Below, one piece after another: positions 1 through 8,424 of a DNA stretch of 64,000 nucleotides. Positions within the stretch are counted from its first letter, which is position 1, and the number at the start of each line of letters is the position of its first letter. The notes under the pieces are model-generated. The model was not told the origin of the DNA. It ran no database searches and saw only the letters and a program-made list of their open reading frames with translations. Location: NCBI RefSeq assembly GCF_000307265.1, contig NZ_DF158897.1, positions 419,730 to 483,729 on the forward strand, read 5' to 3'. Source of the DNA: Oscillibacter ruminantium GH1. Lineage in GTDB: Bacteria; Bacillota; Clostridia; Oscillospirales; Oscillospiraceae. Position numbers and translations under genes: made by a program.

Positions 1-1
1 C

Positions 2-661
2 AACCCGCTGGGAATATTTGTGCGCATTTTGACCTCGCTTTTGGGCGCTGTGCTGTCCATTGGGTTTATCCTGTACTGCATGGCGGTGCGCCGGGGCCAG
101 CGGGCGGAGTATATGACGCTGTTTGACGGATTCTCTTTTGCCGGAAAGGTGATCGGCCTTGCCATTGTGCAGGCGTTTTTCATCTTCCTGTGGTCCTGCC
201 TGTTCGTGATCCCGGGAATCATCGCGGCGTATCGCTACCAGTTCGCCTATTTCAATCTGTGCGAAAACCCGGAGCTGGGCTGCATGGACGCGCTGGATTT
301 AAGCAAGAAGCAGACCATGGGCTATAAGGGCCAGCTGTTTACGCTGGATCTGAGCTATATTGGCTGGGGCATACTGGCCGCTCTGCCCATGTCTATCTGG
401 ACGGGTTACCTCTCCTACACAGCGACTTATACAATGCTGTCGGGGGCGGAAGCTTTTCCTCTGTCCACCGGCCTGTCGCTGGGTGCCAGTCTGCTGTGCG
501 GCTTGTGGGCGGTTGCGGTGGAGATTTTCTATCTGCCCACTTATCAGTGCACCCAGCTGGGGTATTACGAAACCGCCAAGCGCACCAGCGGCGTCTCTCC
601 GGTGTCGTTTTCCGATCAGCCGGGCATTGACGACGGAAACGACGACAACTCCATGTTCTAA
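2..661 (+). CDS. DUF975 family membrane protein, 5' end outside window
   Basis: The frame is open to the left edge, so the true start is upstream and the first GTG at 20 should not be taken as the start. The visible part has several hydrophobic segments (about residues 1-20, 45-70, 112-135 and 150-175). It carries the DUF975-like stretch DLSKKQTMGYKGQLFTLDLS, in which a conserved helix ends in a K/G-rich turn before a membrane segment. DUF975 proteins are integral membrane proteins of unknown function common in Firmicutes. The acidic, polar C-terminus (GIDDGNDDNSMF) is probably cytoplasmic. It ends at a bidirectional terminator shared with the convergent gene. Confidence 0.7.
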   Translation, partial: NPLGIFVRILTSLLGAVLSIGFILYCMAVRRGQRAEYMTLFDGFSFAGKVIGLAIVQAFFIFLWSCLFVIPGIIAAYRYQFAYFNLCENPELGCMDALDLSKKQTMGYKGQLFTLDLSYIGWGILAALPMSIWTGYLSYTATYTMLSGAEAFPLSTGLSLGASLLCGLWAVAVEIFYLPTYQCTQLGYYETAKRTSGVSPVSFSDQPGIDDGNDDNSMF

Positions 662-755
662 TCACTTTTCAATTTTTTTGCGGGAATTCCATTCTTACAT
701 TTATTAAAATAACAGTCTATGTTTGATGGCTGTTTCATTAAAGAGACGTATAAAA

Positions 756-796
756 AAGAAGAACCGGCGGGGCAGCGGCCCCACCGGTTCTTTTTT
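756..796. terminator. Bidirectional intrinsic terminator
   Basis: GC-rich hairpin AAGAACCGG...CCGGTTCTT with A-rich and T-rich flanks, lying between the convergent DUF975 gene and the CmpB-like gene. It can serve both. Confidence 0.85.
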
Positions 797-808
797 CTGT
801 ATCTGCGC

Positions 809-1834
809 TCAGTCCTTGTGCATACCGCCCAAGCGGCGAAGATTCTCCATCGCCTCGGCGTACTCCTTCGCCATGGCGGAGGGATTGCCCCGCAGAATCC
901 GCAGGGACTGGCGATAGGTTTTGGCGGTGCGGGCCTTGATGACAGCCTGCCGCTCCCGCAGTTTTTTTACCGCGTCGTCAAACTCCGCCCGCTTCTGGGC
1001 AAAGGCCTCGCCGCATTCCAGCCGGTCCCGGCAGGACTCCATCGCGCTGGCCACGTTCTCAAGGGCGCTGAGTTTCGCCTCAGATAAGGTGCGCAGTGCG
1101 TCGGCCAGACGCTCCTCCCGATGGAGCTTGCGCTCCGCCTTGTTCTCAAGTCGCTCCTGCCGCTCTGTTCTCAAGCGGTCCTGAAGCAAAATGCGCTCCA
1201 CCTGCGTCCGATCCCGGAACTTTTGAAGGTCCTCCTCCGCAAAGGCGGAGACAATCTCCACCCGCCGGGCCAGACGGCGCAATTCTTCGTTTTCCTCGGT
1301 GAGCTTTTCCAGCATGGCCCGCAGATCCAGTGCGGCCCGAACAGACTGCACAGCGTCCACGCTGAACGCCGCCACCAGCGCCAGCGCCAGCGGCACAGCA
1401 AACACACTGGGAATCGCCAGCACCAGCCGGGCAATGGGGGGATGAATAAATTTCACCAGCAGAATGGAAAAAAAGCCCCACGCAAACGTGCTGGTAAAAC
1501 AGATGTATCCGTTCAAATTCAGCTTTTGATTGGAATAATCCCAGTAACGCACTTTAAAAAGCCGCTCCATCACCGCACCGGTGACGTATTCCAACAGCGT
1601 GGCTGCCGCGGCACCGCATAAGTACAGCAAAACCGGGTAATTCCGCACCGGAAGGGTGAACAGCAGAATCAAAATGGCCCCCGAGCCATAAATCGGAAGC
1701 AGCGGCCCGTGGAGAAATCCCCGGTTCACCCACCGACGCTGGCGGGCGGAGACGTAACAAGACTCCCAAACCCAGCCGCACAAGCAATAAAAAAAGAAAA
1801 ACAGGACCCACTGGTCCGCCGTATAGGCGCGCAA
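809..1834 (-). CDS. Putative ABC-transporter-type membrane protein (CmpB/PF06541) with coiled-coil tail
   Basis: The N-terminal half has about five hydrophobic segments, with motifs such as CGWVWESCY, GFLHGPLLPIYG and LEYVTGAVMERLF that match the family annotated as putative ABC transporter type IV/CmpB. From about residue 165 the protein becomes a long charged coiled coil rich in E, R, L and K, ending near residue 341. That cytoplasmic tail is unusually long for the family. I take TTG at 1834 as start because GGAGGGG lies six bases upstream; an ATG at 1855 in the same frame has no ribosome-binding site. No ATPase gene is adjacent, so transport is not supported. Function unknown. Confidence 0.7.
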   Translation of the reverse strand: MRAYTADQWVLFFFFYCLCGWVWESCYVSARQRRWVNRGFLHGPLLPIYGSGAILILLFTLPVRNYPVLLYLCGAAAATLLEYVTGAVMERLFKVRYWDYSNQKLNLNGYICFTSTFAWGFFSILLVKFIHPPIARLVLAIPSVFAVPLALALVAAFSVDAVQSVRAALDLRAMLEKLTEENEELRRLARRVEIVSAFAEEDLQKFRDRTQVERILLQDRLRTERQERLENKAERKLHREERLADALRTLSEAKLSALENVASAMESCRDRLECGEAFAQKRAEFDDAVKKLRERQAVIKARTAKTYRQSLRILRGNPSAMAKEYAEAMENLRRLGGMHKD

Positions 1835-1926
1835 GAAAAACCCCTCCCAGATCATAGTCTCGTCAGTCTACCCCAAACGCTTTAAAAAATCAACCACCCA
1901 ATTTTAAATTTTTAAAAGAGCGGGTG

Positions 1927-1956
1927 AAAACCCGGACCGTAATACGGTCCGGGTTT
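1927..1956 (-). terminator. Intrinsic terminator of the SLH-glycosidase gene
   Basis: Perfect hairpin AAAACCCGGACCGT / ACGGTCCGGGTTTT with a 2-base loop, just beyond the 3' end of the gene at 1972. Confidence 0.85.
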
Positions 1957-1971
1957 TCCTGCATGTTTCTT

Positions 1972-4900
1972 TTACAGAAGGTTATAAAGGATCTTGGCCA
2001 TCTGGCCACGGGTGATAGCGGTGTTGGGACGGAACGTCTTGTCCTCATAGCCGCCGATAACTTTCTGGGCCACCATGGTCTGAATGTAATAAGAGGCATA
2101 GGCCGGGATGCTGGCTGCGTCGGTAAAGCTGAGGGCCGCCGTGGCGTATCCCTTCTGCTGTGTCCGGCCGATCATGGTCGCCGCCTGCGCGCGGGTCAGG
2201 CTGGCAGAGGGATGGAAGTAAATCTTTCCATTTTCCTCAGAGCCGTTGAGGATCCCCATGGAGTAAAGAGTCTTAATGGCCGTCTTGGCATACTCGCCGA
2301 TCTCGCCGTTGTCCGCGAAGGGGAGCGTACGGTCAGCGTACTGCGTCCCGTCCAGCCCCAAATAGCGGTAGAGCATCACAGCAAACTGCTGGCGCGTGAT
2401 GGATTGGTTGGGACGGAACGTGCCGTCCTCAAAGCCGGTGGTGATGCCGGTGGTCTTCAGCCAATCCACATAGGTTCCCGCCCAGTACGACGCAGTGTCG
2501 CTGAACTGGGCCGTGCCGCTGGTTGCGGCAATGTCGCAGGATGCCCGGCCAATGTTGCCGGAGGCGTCCTTGGCAGTGACGGTAACCCGGTGGGCATTGC
2601 CGTCGCCAACGTTGAGCGCCGCGGTAAGAGTTCCCTTGGCCGCGTCATAGGTGAAGGAGACGGCCTTGCCGTCCACCGTGACGGCTACGCCGCTCTGGGC
2701 GGGGAATTTATCCGCCGCGTCGGTAATCTTGGCGGTGAGCGTCGCGCCGGAGACGGAGGCGGTAACCTCCGGCGGCGCGGTATCCACCACGTTGTTGTAA
2801 GACGCCACGATCTGATCCAGATACAGCGTGCCGGAGGAAGTGGTCACCGACCCGTCCGCATTCAGCATCTGGGTGAGTTTGAGTCCTTCAAAGGAGACGG
2901 TTCCGGTGGGGAGGGCAACCGTGATCTGCTTCCAGCCGGTAAAGTCCACATTGCCCGCCGGAGTCTCTGCGGTATTGGTTCCGTCAGAAGTCACCATGGT
3001 CAGCGCACTGCCGGAGTTGTCGCCGTACATCCAGAAACTCAACTGGGTATAGGCGCTGCCAATGGAATAGGGCGCGGCAACCAGCAGCGAGGCGTTGCCG
3101 TCTGCGCCGATGGTATAGTTCACCGCAGCGGCGGCCTTGCCGTACTTCACCACATTCATATCCTTGGTCTGGGCGATGGTCGCGCCATAGCTGTAAGAGG
3201 CAAGCGCAGGCACCCCGGCCTCGAAATCCTCCACCGTGGCAAGGGCGATGTTGGATACGGACACTTGGATCGTTGCGGTCTTGCCGCCTGCGGAAACCGT
3301 CAGCGTTCCGCTTCCGGGGGAACCGGCGGTGAATTTTCCGGTCTTATCCACTGTGCCGATGTTTCCGGTGACAGACCAGGTAAACGCCTCCTGATCCGCC
3401 TTCAGCGCGAAATGCCGATAGACAGCGGAAGCAGTCAGATTCACCGTTCCGCCGGGGGCCACGGTCAGCGTGGTAATGGCGGCGGACCCGTTTTTCACAG
3501 AAATGGAGTCCGGCGTGGTAATGGCGTGGACCACAGTGGAGCCGGACTGGCCGCCGCTGGAAGCTGTAACCGTCACGTCGCCGCCGCTGGCGGGCGTATC
3601 CAAAACGCCGTCTTGAATCTCTCCGGCGCTGGTACTGAGGGTATAGCTCCTGCCGCTCATGGGAATGTAGTTGGTATCCACAGCGGAAGCCGTAATCTTC
3701 ACCTTGCTGCCCGCCAAAACATAATCATTGTCGGCGGAAACGTAGAAGTGACCCAGTTCTCCGCTGGGCTGGTTGGAGGACACCAGGAAAATTTGATTGC
3801 TGACGGCCCGTTCACTGCCGCCGGAGGGCTTGTTAATAGTCTTTGCGGTTGTGGCATCCGGCTGGGTGACGGTGAACGTGGTGGAGCCGCCGCCATCCAA
3901 ACACAGCGCGGTGACACAGCCCAGTTCGATCAGCCGCTGGGCCACCTGCGTCATGGACGCGCCGATGGAATGCCCGGTCTTCCGTCCGTCAATCGTGTAA
4001 AACACCAGCGTACCGTCCGCCTTTTGGCCCACGGCAGTGCGCGGGTTCACCTCGGAGGGAAGGCCCGAAACCACCGCGCCGTTTTGCACCAGAGAGTACA
4101 GCGCACCCACGGCGTACTGTACATCCACCCAGTCGCCGGTGGAGGGAGCGGCGGTCAAAGTCACCGTGCCCCCTACGGGGATATTCTTCAGGGCGTTCAC
4201 ATGATAAGCGTCCGCCTGATTGTTGACGGACAGAACCACCTTTCCCTGTGGAACAGCGGTGCCCGCCGCGTCGGTGAGGACGCTGTCCACCCGAAGCACC
4301 AGAGGGTCGCCGTTCATGGCAAGGGTGCCGCTTTCGATGGTGCAAACCACATCCACGCCCGGTTCCGTGGTTCCGGTGGTGTGCTTGGAATTAAAATCGT
4401 ATGTATAGAGATAAATACCGCTGGTGGAAACGCGGGCCTTATTTACGCTGGTCAGTTGCCGCGTCACGCGGGTAGGAAACCCACTGTCGTCCAGCAGTTC
4501 GTAGCCAAGGTCCGCGGTAACCTTCATCACCGGCTTTCCCAGCACGGCGGAGCCGTTTGCCCGGAAGCCGATGGCCCAGTAGCCGCCGTCTGAGCTTTTC
4601 AGCTCGCCGTTGGATACCACGATCCCGATCGGCAGGCCGTTGTTCACGTTGTAAAAGTCTCCGTTCATTCCCGCCACCACGCGGTAGCCCTGCTGTTCCA
4701 GAGCCGAGGCCGTGGAGGAAATGGTGTTGCAGGAAGAAAGAGCGCCGCCGTAAGTGACGATGGGCGTCACAGAGGTGTTCGGCGTATAGGTCACAAAATT
4801 TTCCGTTCGCAGATCACTGTAAGCATTGCTCCAAAAAACATTGGTAGACAGCTGCGTCTCCTGATGCACCAGAGTGTCCTTCTGCGTCAGGTCGTCGCCC

Positions 4901-4992
4901 AGCGCGACGGACGCTGCGGCGGGAACAGTCAGGGCAAAGAGGATGGACATGGACAGGGCGCAGGATAAGATGCGGCGCAGGTAGTTTTTCAT
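1972..4992 (-). CDS. Secreted phosphodiester glycosidase (NAGPA domain) with Ig-like region and three SLH repeats
   Basis: A 1006-residue surface protein. Residues 1-28 form a signal peptide. Residues about 100-405 match the phosphodiester glycosidase/NAGPA fold (PF09992), with NGDF near 110, a DGR near 335 and LDGGGSTTF near 365, all typical of the active-site region. A bacterial Ig-like segment follows (about 410-580), then a beta-rich region that may bind carbohydrate (about 585-740) and another Ig-like segment. Residues 830-1006 contain three S-layer homology repeats (FRPNQSITRQQFA, FHPSASLTRAQAA, FRPNTAITRGQMA) that attach proteins to secondary cell-wall polymers. Family members cleave GlcNAc-1-phosphodiester-type bonds; the substrate here is unknown. 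Monocistronic, with its own promoter and terminator. Confidence 0.88.
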   Translation of the reverse strand: MKNYLRRILSCALSMSILFALTVPAAASVALGDDLTQKDTLVHQETQLSTNVFWSNAYSDLRTENFVTYTPNTSVTPIVTYGGALSSCNTISSTASALEQQGYRVVAGMNGDFYNVNNGLPIGIVVSNGELKSSDGGYWAIGFRANGSAVLGKPVMKVTADLGYELLDDSGFPTRVTRQLTSVNKARVSTSGIYLYTYDFNSKHTTGTTEPGVDVVCTIESGTLAMNGDPLVLRVDSVLTDAAGTAVPQGKVVLSVNNQADAYHVNALKNIPVGGTVTLTAAPSTGDWVDVQYAVGALYSLVQNGAVVSGLPSEVNPRTAVGQKADGTLVFYTIDGRKTGHSIGASMTQVAQRLIELGCVTALCLDGGGSTTFTVTQPDATTAKTINKPSGGSERAVSNQIFLVSSNQPSGELGHFYVSADNDYVLAGSKVKITASAVDTNYIPMSGRSYTLSTSAGEIQDGVLDTPASGGDVTVTASSGGQSGSTVVHAITTPDSISVKNGSAAITTLTVAPGGTVNLTASAVYRHFALKADQEAFTWSVTGNIGTVDKTGKFTAGSPGSGTLTVSAGGKTATIQVSVSNIALATVEDFEAGVPALASYSYGATIAQTKDMNVVKYGKAAAAVNYTIGADGNASLLVAAPYSIGSAYTQLSFWMYGDNSGSALTMVTSDGTNTAETPAGNVDFTGWKQITVALPTGTVSFEGLKLTQMLNADGSVTTSSGTLYLDQIVASYNNVVDTAPPEVTASVSGATLTAKITDAADKFPAQSGVAVTVDGKAVSFTYDAAKGTLTAALNVGDGNAHRVTVTAKDASGNIGRASCDIAATSGTAQFSDTASYWAGTYVDWLKTTGITTGFEDGTFRPNQSITRQQFAVMLYRYLGLDGTQYADRTLPFADNGEIGEYAKTAIKTLYSMGILNGSEENGKIYFHPSASLTRAQAATMIGRTQQKGYATAALSFTDAASIPAYASYYIQTMVAQKVIGGYEDKTFRPNTAITRGQMAKILYNLL

Positions 4993-5041
4993 TTTTTCGT
5001 TCGTGCCTCCATAGTCGTTTTGGTTTTGATTCCTCGTTCAC

Positions 5042-5070
5042 ATAACATTTTCAGAATACCACGGTTTCAA
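5042..5070 (-). promoter_or_regulatory. Predicted sigma-A promoter of the SLH-glycosidase gene
   Basis: TTGAAA (5070-5065) and TGTTAT (5047-5042) on the minus strand with 17-base spacing, followed by GGAGG and the ATG at 4992. Confidence 0.5.
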
Positions 5071-5172
5071 AGAAAAGTAAATCCCGCCCCGGCCTGTTTT
5101 CCCAATGTAATCTCTGGAAGTCCCATGACGTACAAGCCTCATTACAAAGACGCTTTTGCGCAAAGAAAAGTT

Positions 5173-5212
5173 GCAGGCCGCGGGAAAATTTACAAACTTT
5201 CCGGCGGCCTGC
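5173..5212 (-). terminator. Intrinsic terminator of the hydrogenase gene
   Basis: Hairpin with GCAGGCCGC / GCGGCCTGC arms (one mismatch) and a weaker inner stem, followed on the minus strand by a T-rich run. Confidence 0.7.
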
Positions 5213-5219
5213 TTTTCTT

Positions 5220-6755
5220 TTATTCCTCGGCTTCTTTCAGCCGCTCTTTCAAGGGACTTTCCATGGCGCTTTGAACCGCGGCGGCATCCTTATACCGCTG
5301 AACGGCAGCGCCCGCGTCCTTTACCGGCGTGATGGTACCCGCGCCGGCGATACAGCCGCCGGGACAGGCCATGCCCTCCAGCAGGAATCCATCCCGCTTT
5401 CCGGCCTTTGCCAGCATCAGCATTTTGCGGCATTCCCGCAGGCCGTCGGCATAGTCGATCAAAACCTCACGATCGGGATCAATGTGCTTCACGGCCTCCA
5501 CCACTGCGGCGGCCACGCCGCCGCCCACGGCAAATCCCCGGCCTGCGCCGGTGCCCGTGCTGAAATCGTCGGCGGGGTCTTCCTCCAAGGTGGCAAAGTC
5601 GATGCCCTTGGCATCAAACATGCCCTGCAGTTCCTCAAAAGTCAGCACATAGTCCACGTCGGAACGGATCGCCTTGCGGTTGGCCTCCAGCTTTTTCGCG
5701 GCGCAAGGCCCGATGAAGCAGATGCGCGCCTTGGGGTGCTCTTTTTTCACCAGCCGCGCGGTGATGACCATGGGCGTCAAAGCCATGGAGATATAGTCCT
5801 TAAACTCCGGAAACAGCTTTTTTGCCATTACGCTCCACGCCGGACAGCAGGAGGTTCCCATAAAGGGCTGATTTTTCGGCACATTCTCCAAAAAGTCCTC
5901 CGCTTCTTCAATCGTGCAGAGGTCGGCGCCGATGGCTACCTCCACCACGTCGGCAAAACCGCAAAGACGCATAGCCGCCTTCAGCTTCGCCGGGGAAGCG
6001 TCCTTGCCAAACTGAGAAACAAACGCCGGAGCCACGCAGGCAATTACCTCGTTGTGGCGCTTCATGGCGTGAATAATCTGGAAAATCTGGCTCTTGTCCG
6101 CGATGGCGGCAAAGGGGCAGTTCACAAGGCACATGCCGCAGGAGACACACTTGTCGTAATTAATCTTCGCGCGGCCCCGCTCATCCGATTCGATGGCGTC
6201 CATGCCGCAGGCGGCGGCACAGGGCCGCTCGATCTTTGTGATCGCGTGATAGGGGCACTGGTTGACGCATTTGCCGCATTTGATGCACTTGCTCTGGTCA
6301 ATGACGGACCGCTTGTCCTTATCCAGATAGATCGCGTCCTTGGGGCAGACCACCTTGCAGGGGTGGGACATGCAGCCCTGACAGCTGTCGGTCACCCGAA
6401 CCTGCTTGGGGGGGCAGGCATTGCAGGCAAACGTGATGACGTTGACCAGCGGCTCTTCAAAAAACTTGTCGTCCGCTGCCGCCGCCTCTTCAATTCCGGC
6501 GCTGGCGGGGGCGCGCACGTCCACGGGCTGAAGCGGCAATCCGCAGGCCAGCCGAAGCCGCTCCTGCACAATCGCGCGAGCCAAAAAAACATTGCTGCGG
6601 TACTGGGATTCCTCTCCGGGGACAATTTTATAGGGGATCATATCGATCCGGGAATAGTCCCCGCCCTCATAGGCAAGCCTTGCCACCTCGGTAAACACGT
6701 TTCGCCGGATATCGTCCACGGCGCTGTGGATGCCTCGCACTGCAGTATCCTCCAT
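5220..6755 (-). CDS. Monomeric [FeFe] hydrogenase-like protein with ferredoxin clusters
   Basis: 511 residues. The N-terminal part (about 110-215) has many cysteines arranged as 4Fe-4S ferredoxin motifs (CIKCGKCVNQCP at 157-168, CVSCGMCLVNCP at 203-214). The C-terminal part is the H-cluster domain with all three signatures: TSCCPAW (301-307), GPCAAKKLE (349-357) and EGMACPGGC (460-468). All four cluster-ligand cysteines are present. GPC instead of MPC in the second signature fits the group B type of Clostridia better than classic group A. Predicted cytoplasmic, ferredoxin-linked hydrogen turnover; direction unknown. A TTG at 6827 in frame is part of the promoter -35 element, so ATG 6755 is the start. 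No maturase genes are nearby. Confidence 0.88.
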   Translation of the reverse strand: MEDTAVRGIHSAVDDIRRNVFTEVARLAYEGGDYSRIDMIPYKIVPGEESQYRSNVFLARAIVQERLRLACGLPLQPVDVRAPASAGIEEAAAADDKFFEEPLVNVITFACNACPPKQVRVTDSCQGCMSHPCKVVCPKDAIYLDKDKRSVIDQSKCIKCGKCVNQCPYHAITKIERPCAAACGMDAIESDERGRAKINYDKCVSCGMCLVNCPFAAIADKSQIFQIIHAMKRHNEVIACVAPAFVSQFGKDASPAKLKAAMRLCGFADVVEVAIGADLCTIEEAEDFLENVPKNQPFMGTSCCPAWSVMAKKLFPEFKDYISMALTPMVITARLVKKEHPKARICFIGPCAAKKLEANRKAIRSDVDYVLTFEELQGMFDAKGIDFATLEEDPADDFSTGTGAGRGFAVGGGVAAAVVEAVKHIDPDREVLIDYADGLRECRKMLMLAKAGKRDGFLLEGMACPGGCIAGAGTITPVKDAGAAVQRYKDAAAVQSAMESPLKERLKEAEE

Positions 6756-6798
6756 ATTTCTTAGGTTTCTATGACGCTTCCATTCGGAAGGTCTTTCA

Positions 6799-6827
6799 AT
6801 TATATACAACGAAAGAGCAGACTTCAA
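6799..6827 (-). promoter_or_regulatory. Predicted sigma-A promoter of the hydrogenase gene
   Basis: TTGAAG (6827-6822) and a perfect TATAAT (6804-6799) on the minus strand with 17-base spacing. It sits inside the apparent upstream extension of the reading frame and so decides the start. Confidence 0.8.
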
Positions 6828-7342
6828 GTTAGAAATCCGTTAATATCACTACAAAACAGCAAATATATTGATGTATCTTGCGCCAAGGGCGTGCGCGTTG
6901 GCTTTTCCAATTTCTCCGTCTGGTTTTCCGCCCATTTTTTTCCTTCCTTGCGGCGGGTTCTTCGGTCGTACCGGATCGGAAAAGCGAGGCTTTAGGAGAC
7001 TGATAAACGCTCCCGCTTTTTTCTTTTGGGGTGAAAAAAGGCAATGGGCCGCCGAAAATCGGCGGCCCATTGCCTTTGAGAGAGAAAAGAGAAAAAGCGT
7101 CTCGGGACTCAGGGGCGGCGACCCCGCTTCCTTAAGACTGTTTGCAGTATAGCGGAGAAAGATTAAAAATTCCTTGAAAAAAACAAAAACATTTTATGAA
7201 CAAACACTTTTTCGTGTACAATGAAAAAAGCAGTCTGCCTGACAAGTCAGAGAAGTCTTAAGTTCTGATTAAGAAACGGCACTTATAATCTCTGATTGTT
7301 AAAAAGGGCCTTGCGCCCACCCGCGCAGAACGCGCGAGAATA
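6828..7342. other. Gene-free stretch with two terminator-like hairpins
   Basis: About 515 bases with no convincing gene on either strand. Present are a hairpin GCCAA...TTGGC near 6883-6904, a plus-strand terminator-like structure ending in a T-rich run near 7023, a perfect 19-bp hairpin at 7037-7077, and a TATAAT at 7284-7289 that may serve the ABC operon, although its -35 is weak. One or two small RNAs could lie here; I do not recognise a known family. Confidence 0.5.
7037..7077 (-). terminator. Strong orphan intrinsic terminator, minus strand
   Basis: A perfect 19-bp stem (7037-7055 with 7059-7077) and 3-base loop, followed on the minus strand by six T. No protein gene precedes it on that strand. 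Confidence 0.7.
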
Positions 7343-7356
7343 AAGGAGGGTTTTCT

Positions 7357-8424
7357 TTGGTCGAAGTGCAAAACCTTGTAAAGTGCTATGGCGGCCGCAG
7401 CGCCGTGGATCACCTGAGCTTTACGGTGGAGGACGGACAGGTCTTCGGATTTTTGGGCCCTAATGGCGCCGGAAAGTCCACCACGATGAACATCATGACG
7501 GGGTATCTGGCTGCCACGGAGGGCACCGTTCTCATTGACGGACACGACGTGGCGGAGGAGCCGGAGGCCGCCCGGCGATGCATCGGGTATCTGCCGGAGC
7601 AGCCGCCGCTGTATCCGGACATGACGGTATTGGAATATCTGCAATTCTGTGCGGAGCTGAAGGAGATTCCGAAGTCCGAGCGGGAAAATCAGATCGGTCA
7701 GGCCGTGTCCATGACCCATTTGGAGGATCAGACCCGCCGTTTAATTCGCAATCTCTCCAAGGGTTTCCGCCAGCGGGTAGGCTTGGCGCAGGCAATTCTG
7801 GGCTTTCCAAAGGTCATCATTCTGGACGAGCCAACCGTGGGTCTGGACCCCCGGCAGGTTGTGGAAATCCGGGAGTTGATTCACACGCTTGCCAAAGACC
7901 ACACGGTCATTCTCAGCTCCCACATCCTCTCGGAGATTCGGGCGGTGTGCGACCGGGTGCTGATTATCCGCAAGGGAAAGTTCGTGGTCTGCGACACGCC
8001 GGAGGCGCTGGAGGAAAAACTCTCCGCCAACGACCGTCTGGAGCTCTTGGTAAAAGGCACGCAGGAATCGGCCGAGTCTGTCCTTGATACGGTGGAGGGT
8101 GTGATCGGCCACACCGTGTCCGACGTGACGGAGGACACCGTGCGTCTGGAAGTTCGCAGCGACGGCGACCGGCGCGAAGCGCTGTTTTACGCGTTTGCAC
8201 AGGCCCGCTGTCCGCTGCTGGAACTGCGCAGCCGGATGGCCTCTTTGGAAGATGTGTTCTTGGATTTGACGGACGAAAGCGACGAGGTGGCCGCCCGGGC
8301 GGCGGCTCTGCTGACGTGCGGCGAGGTCCTTGAGCAAAACGCCCCGAAAACAGCTGCGGCAAAGACCGCCGGGGAAGAAGATACCCCGTTCAGCGCGCCG
8401 GAAAAGGAGGAAAACGCACAATGA
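7357..8424 (+). CDS. ABC transporter ATP-binding protein (GldA-like)
   Basis: 355 residues, starting at TTG with AAAGGAGGG seven bases upstream. Walker A is GPNGAGKST (34-42), the signature is LSKGFRQRV and Walker B is VIILDEPTVGLD. After the nucleotide-binding domain there is a C-terminal regulatory segment and a low-complexity A/E/K-rich tail. It matches ATPases of the GldA/CcmA/NatA type that partner with ABC-2 permeases. The permease ATG overlaps its stop by four bases, so they are translationally coupled. It is the first gene of a four-gene operon (ATPase, permease, GldG-like, DUF4340). The substrate is unknown; a role in export or cell-envelope work is inferred from the gene set. Confidence 0.92.
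   Translation: MVEVQNLVKCYGGRSAVDHLSFTVEDGQVFGFLGPNGAGKSTTMNIMTGYLAATEGTVLIDGHDVAEEPEAARRCIGYLPEQPPLYPDMTVLEYLQFCAELKEIPKSERENQIGQAVSMTHLEDQTRRLIRNLSKGFRQRVGLAQAILGFPKVIILDEPTVGLDPRQVVEIRELIHTLAKDHTVILSSHILSEIRAVCDRVLIIRKGKFVVCDTPEALEEKLSANDRLELLVKGTQESAESVLDTVEGVIGHTVSDVTEDTVRLEVRSDGDRREALFYAFAQARCPLLELRSRMASLEDVFLDLTDESDEVAARAAALLTCGEVLEQNAPKTAAAKTAGEEDTPFSAPEKEENAQ

Noticed and set aside
1924..4593. Long open frame of nearly 890 codons antisense to the SLH-glycosidase gene
   Set aside because: It is a GC-rich shadow frame with low-complexity Gly/Arg/His composition and no domain; the minus-strand gene has clear domains, a signal peptide and a ribosome site.
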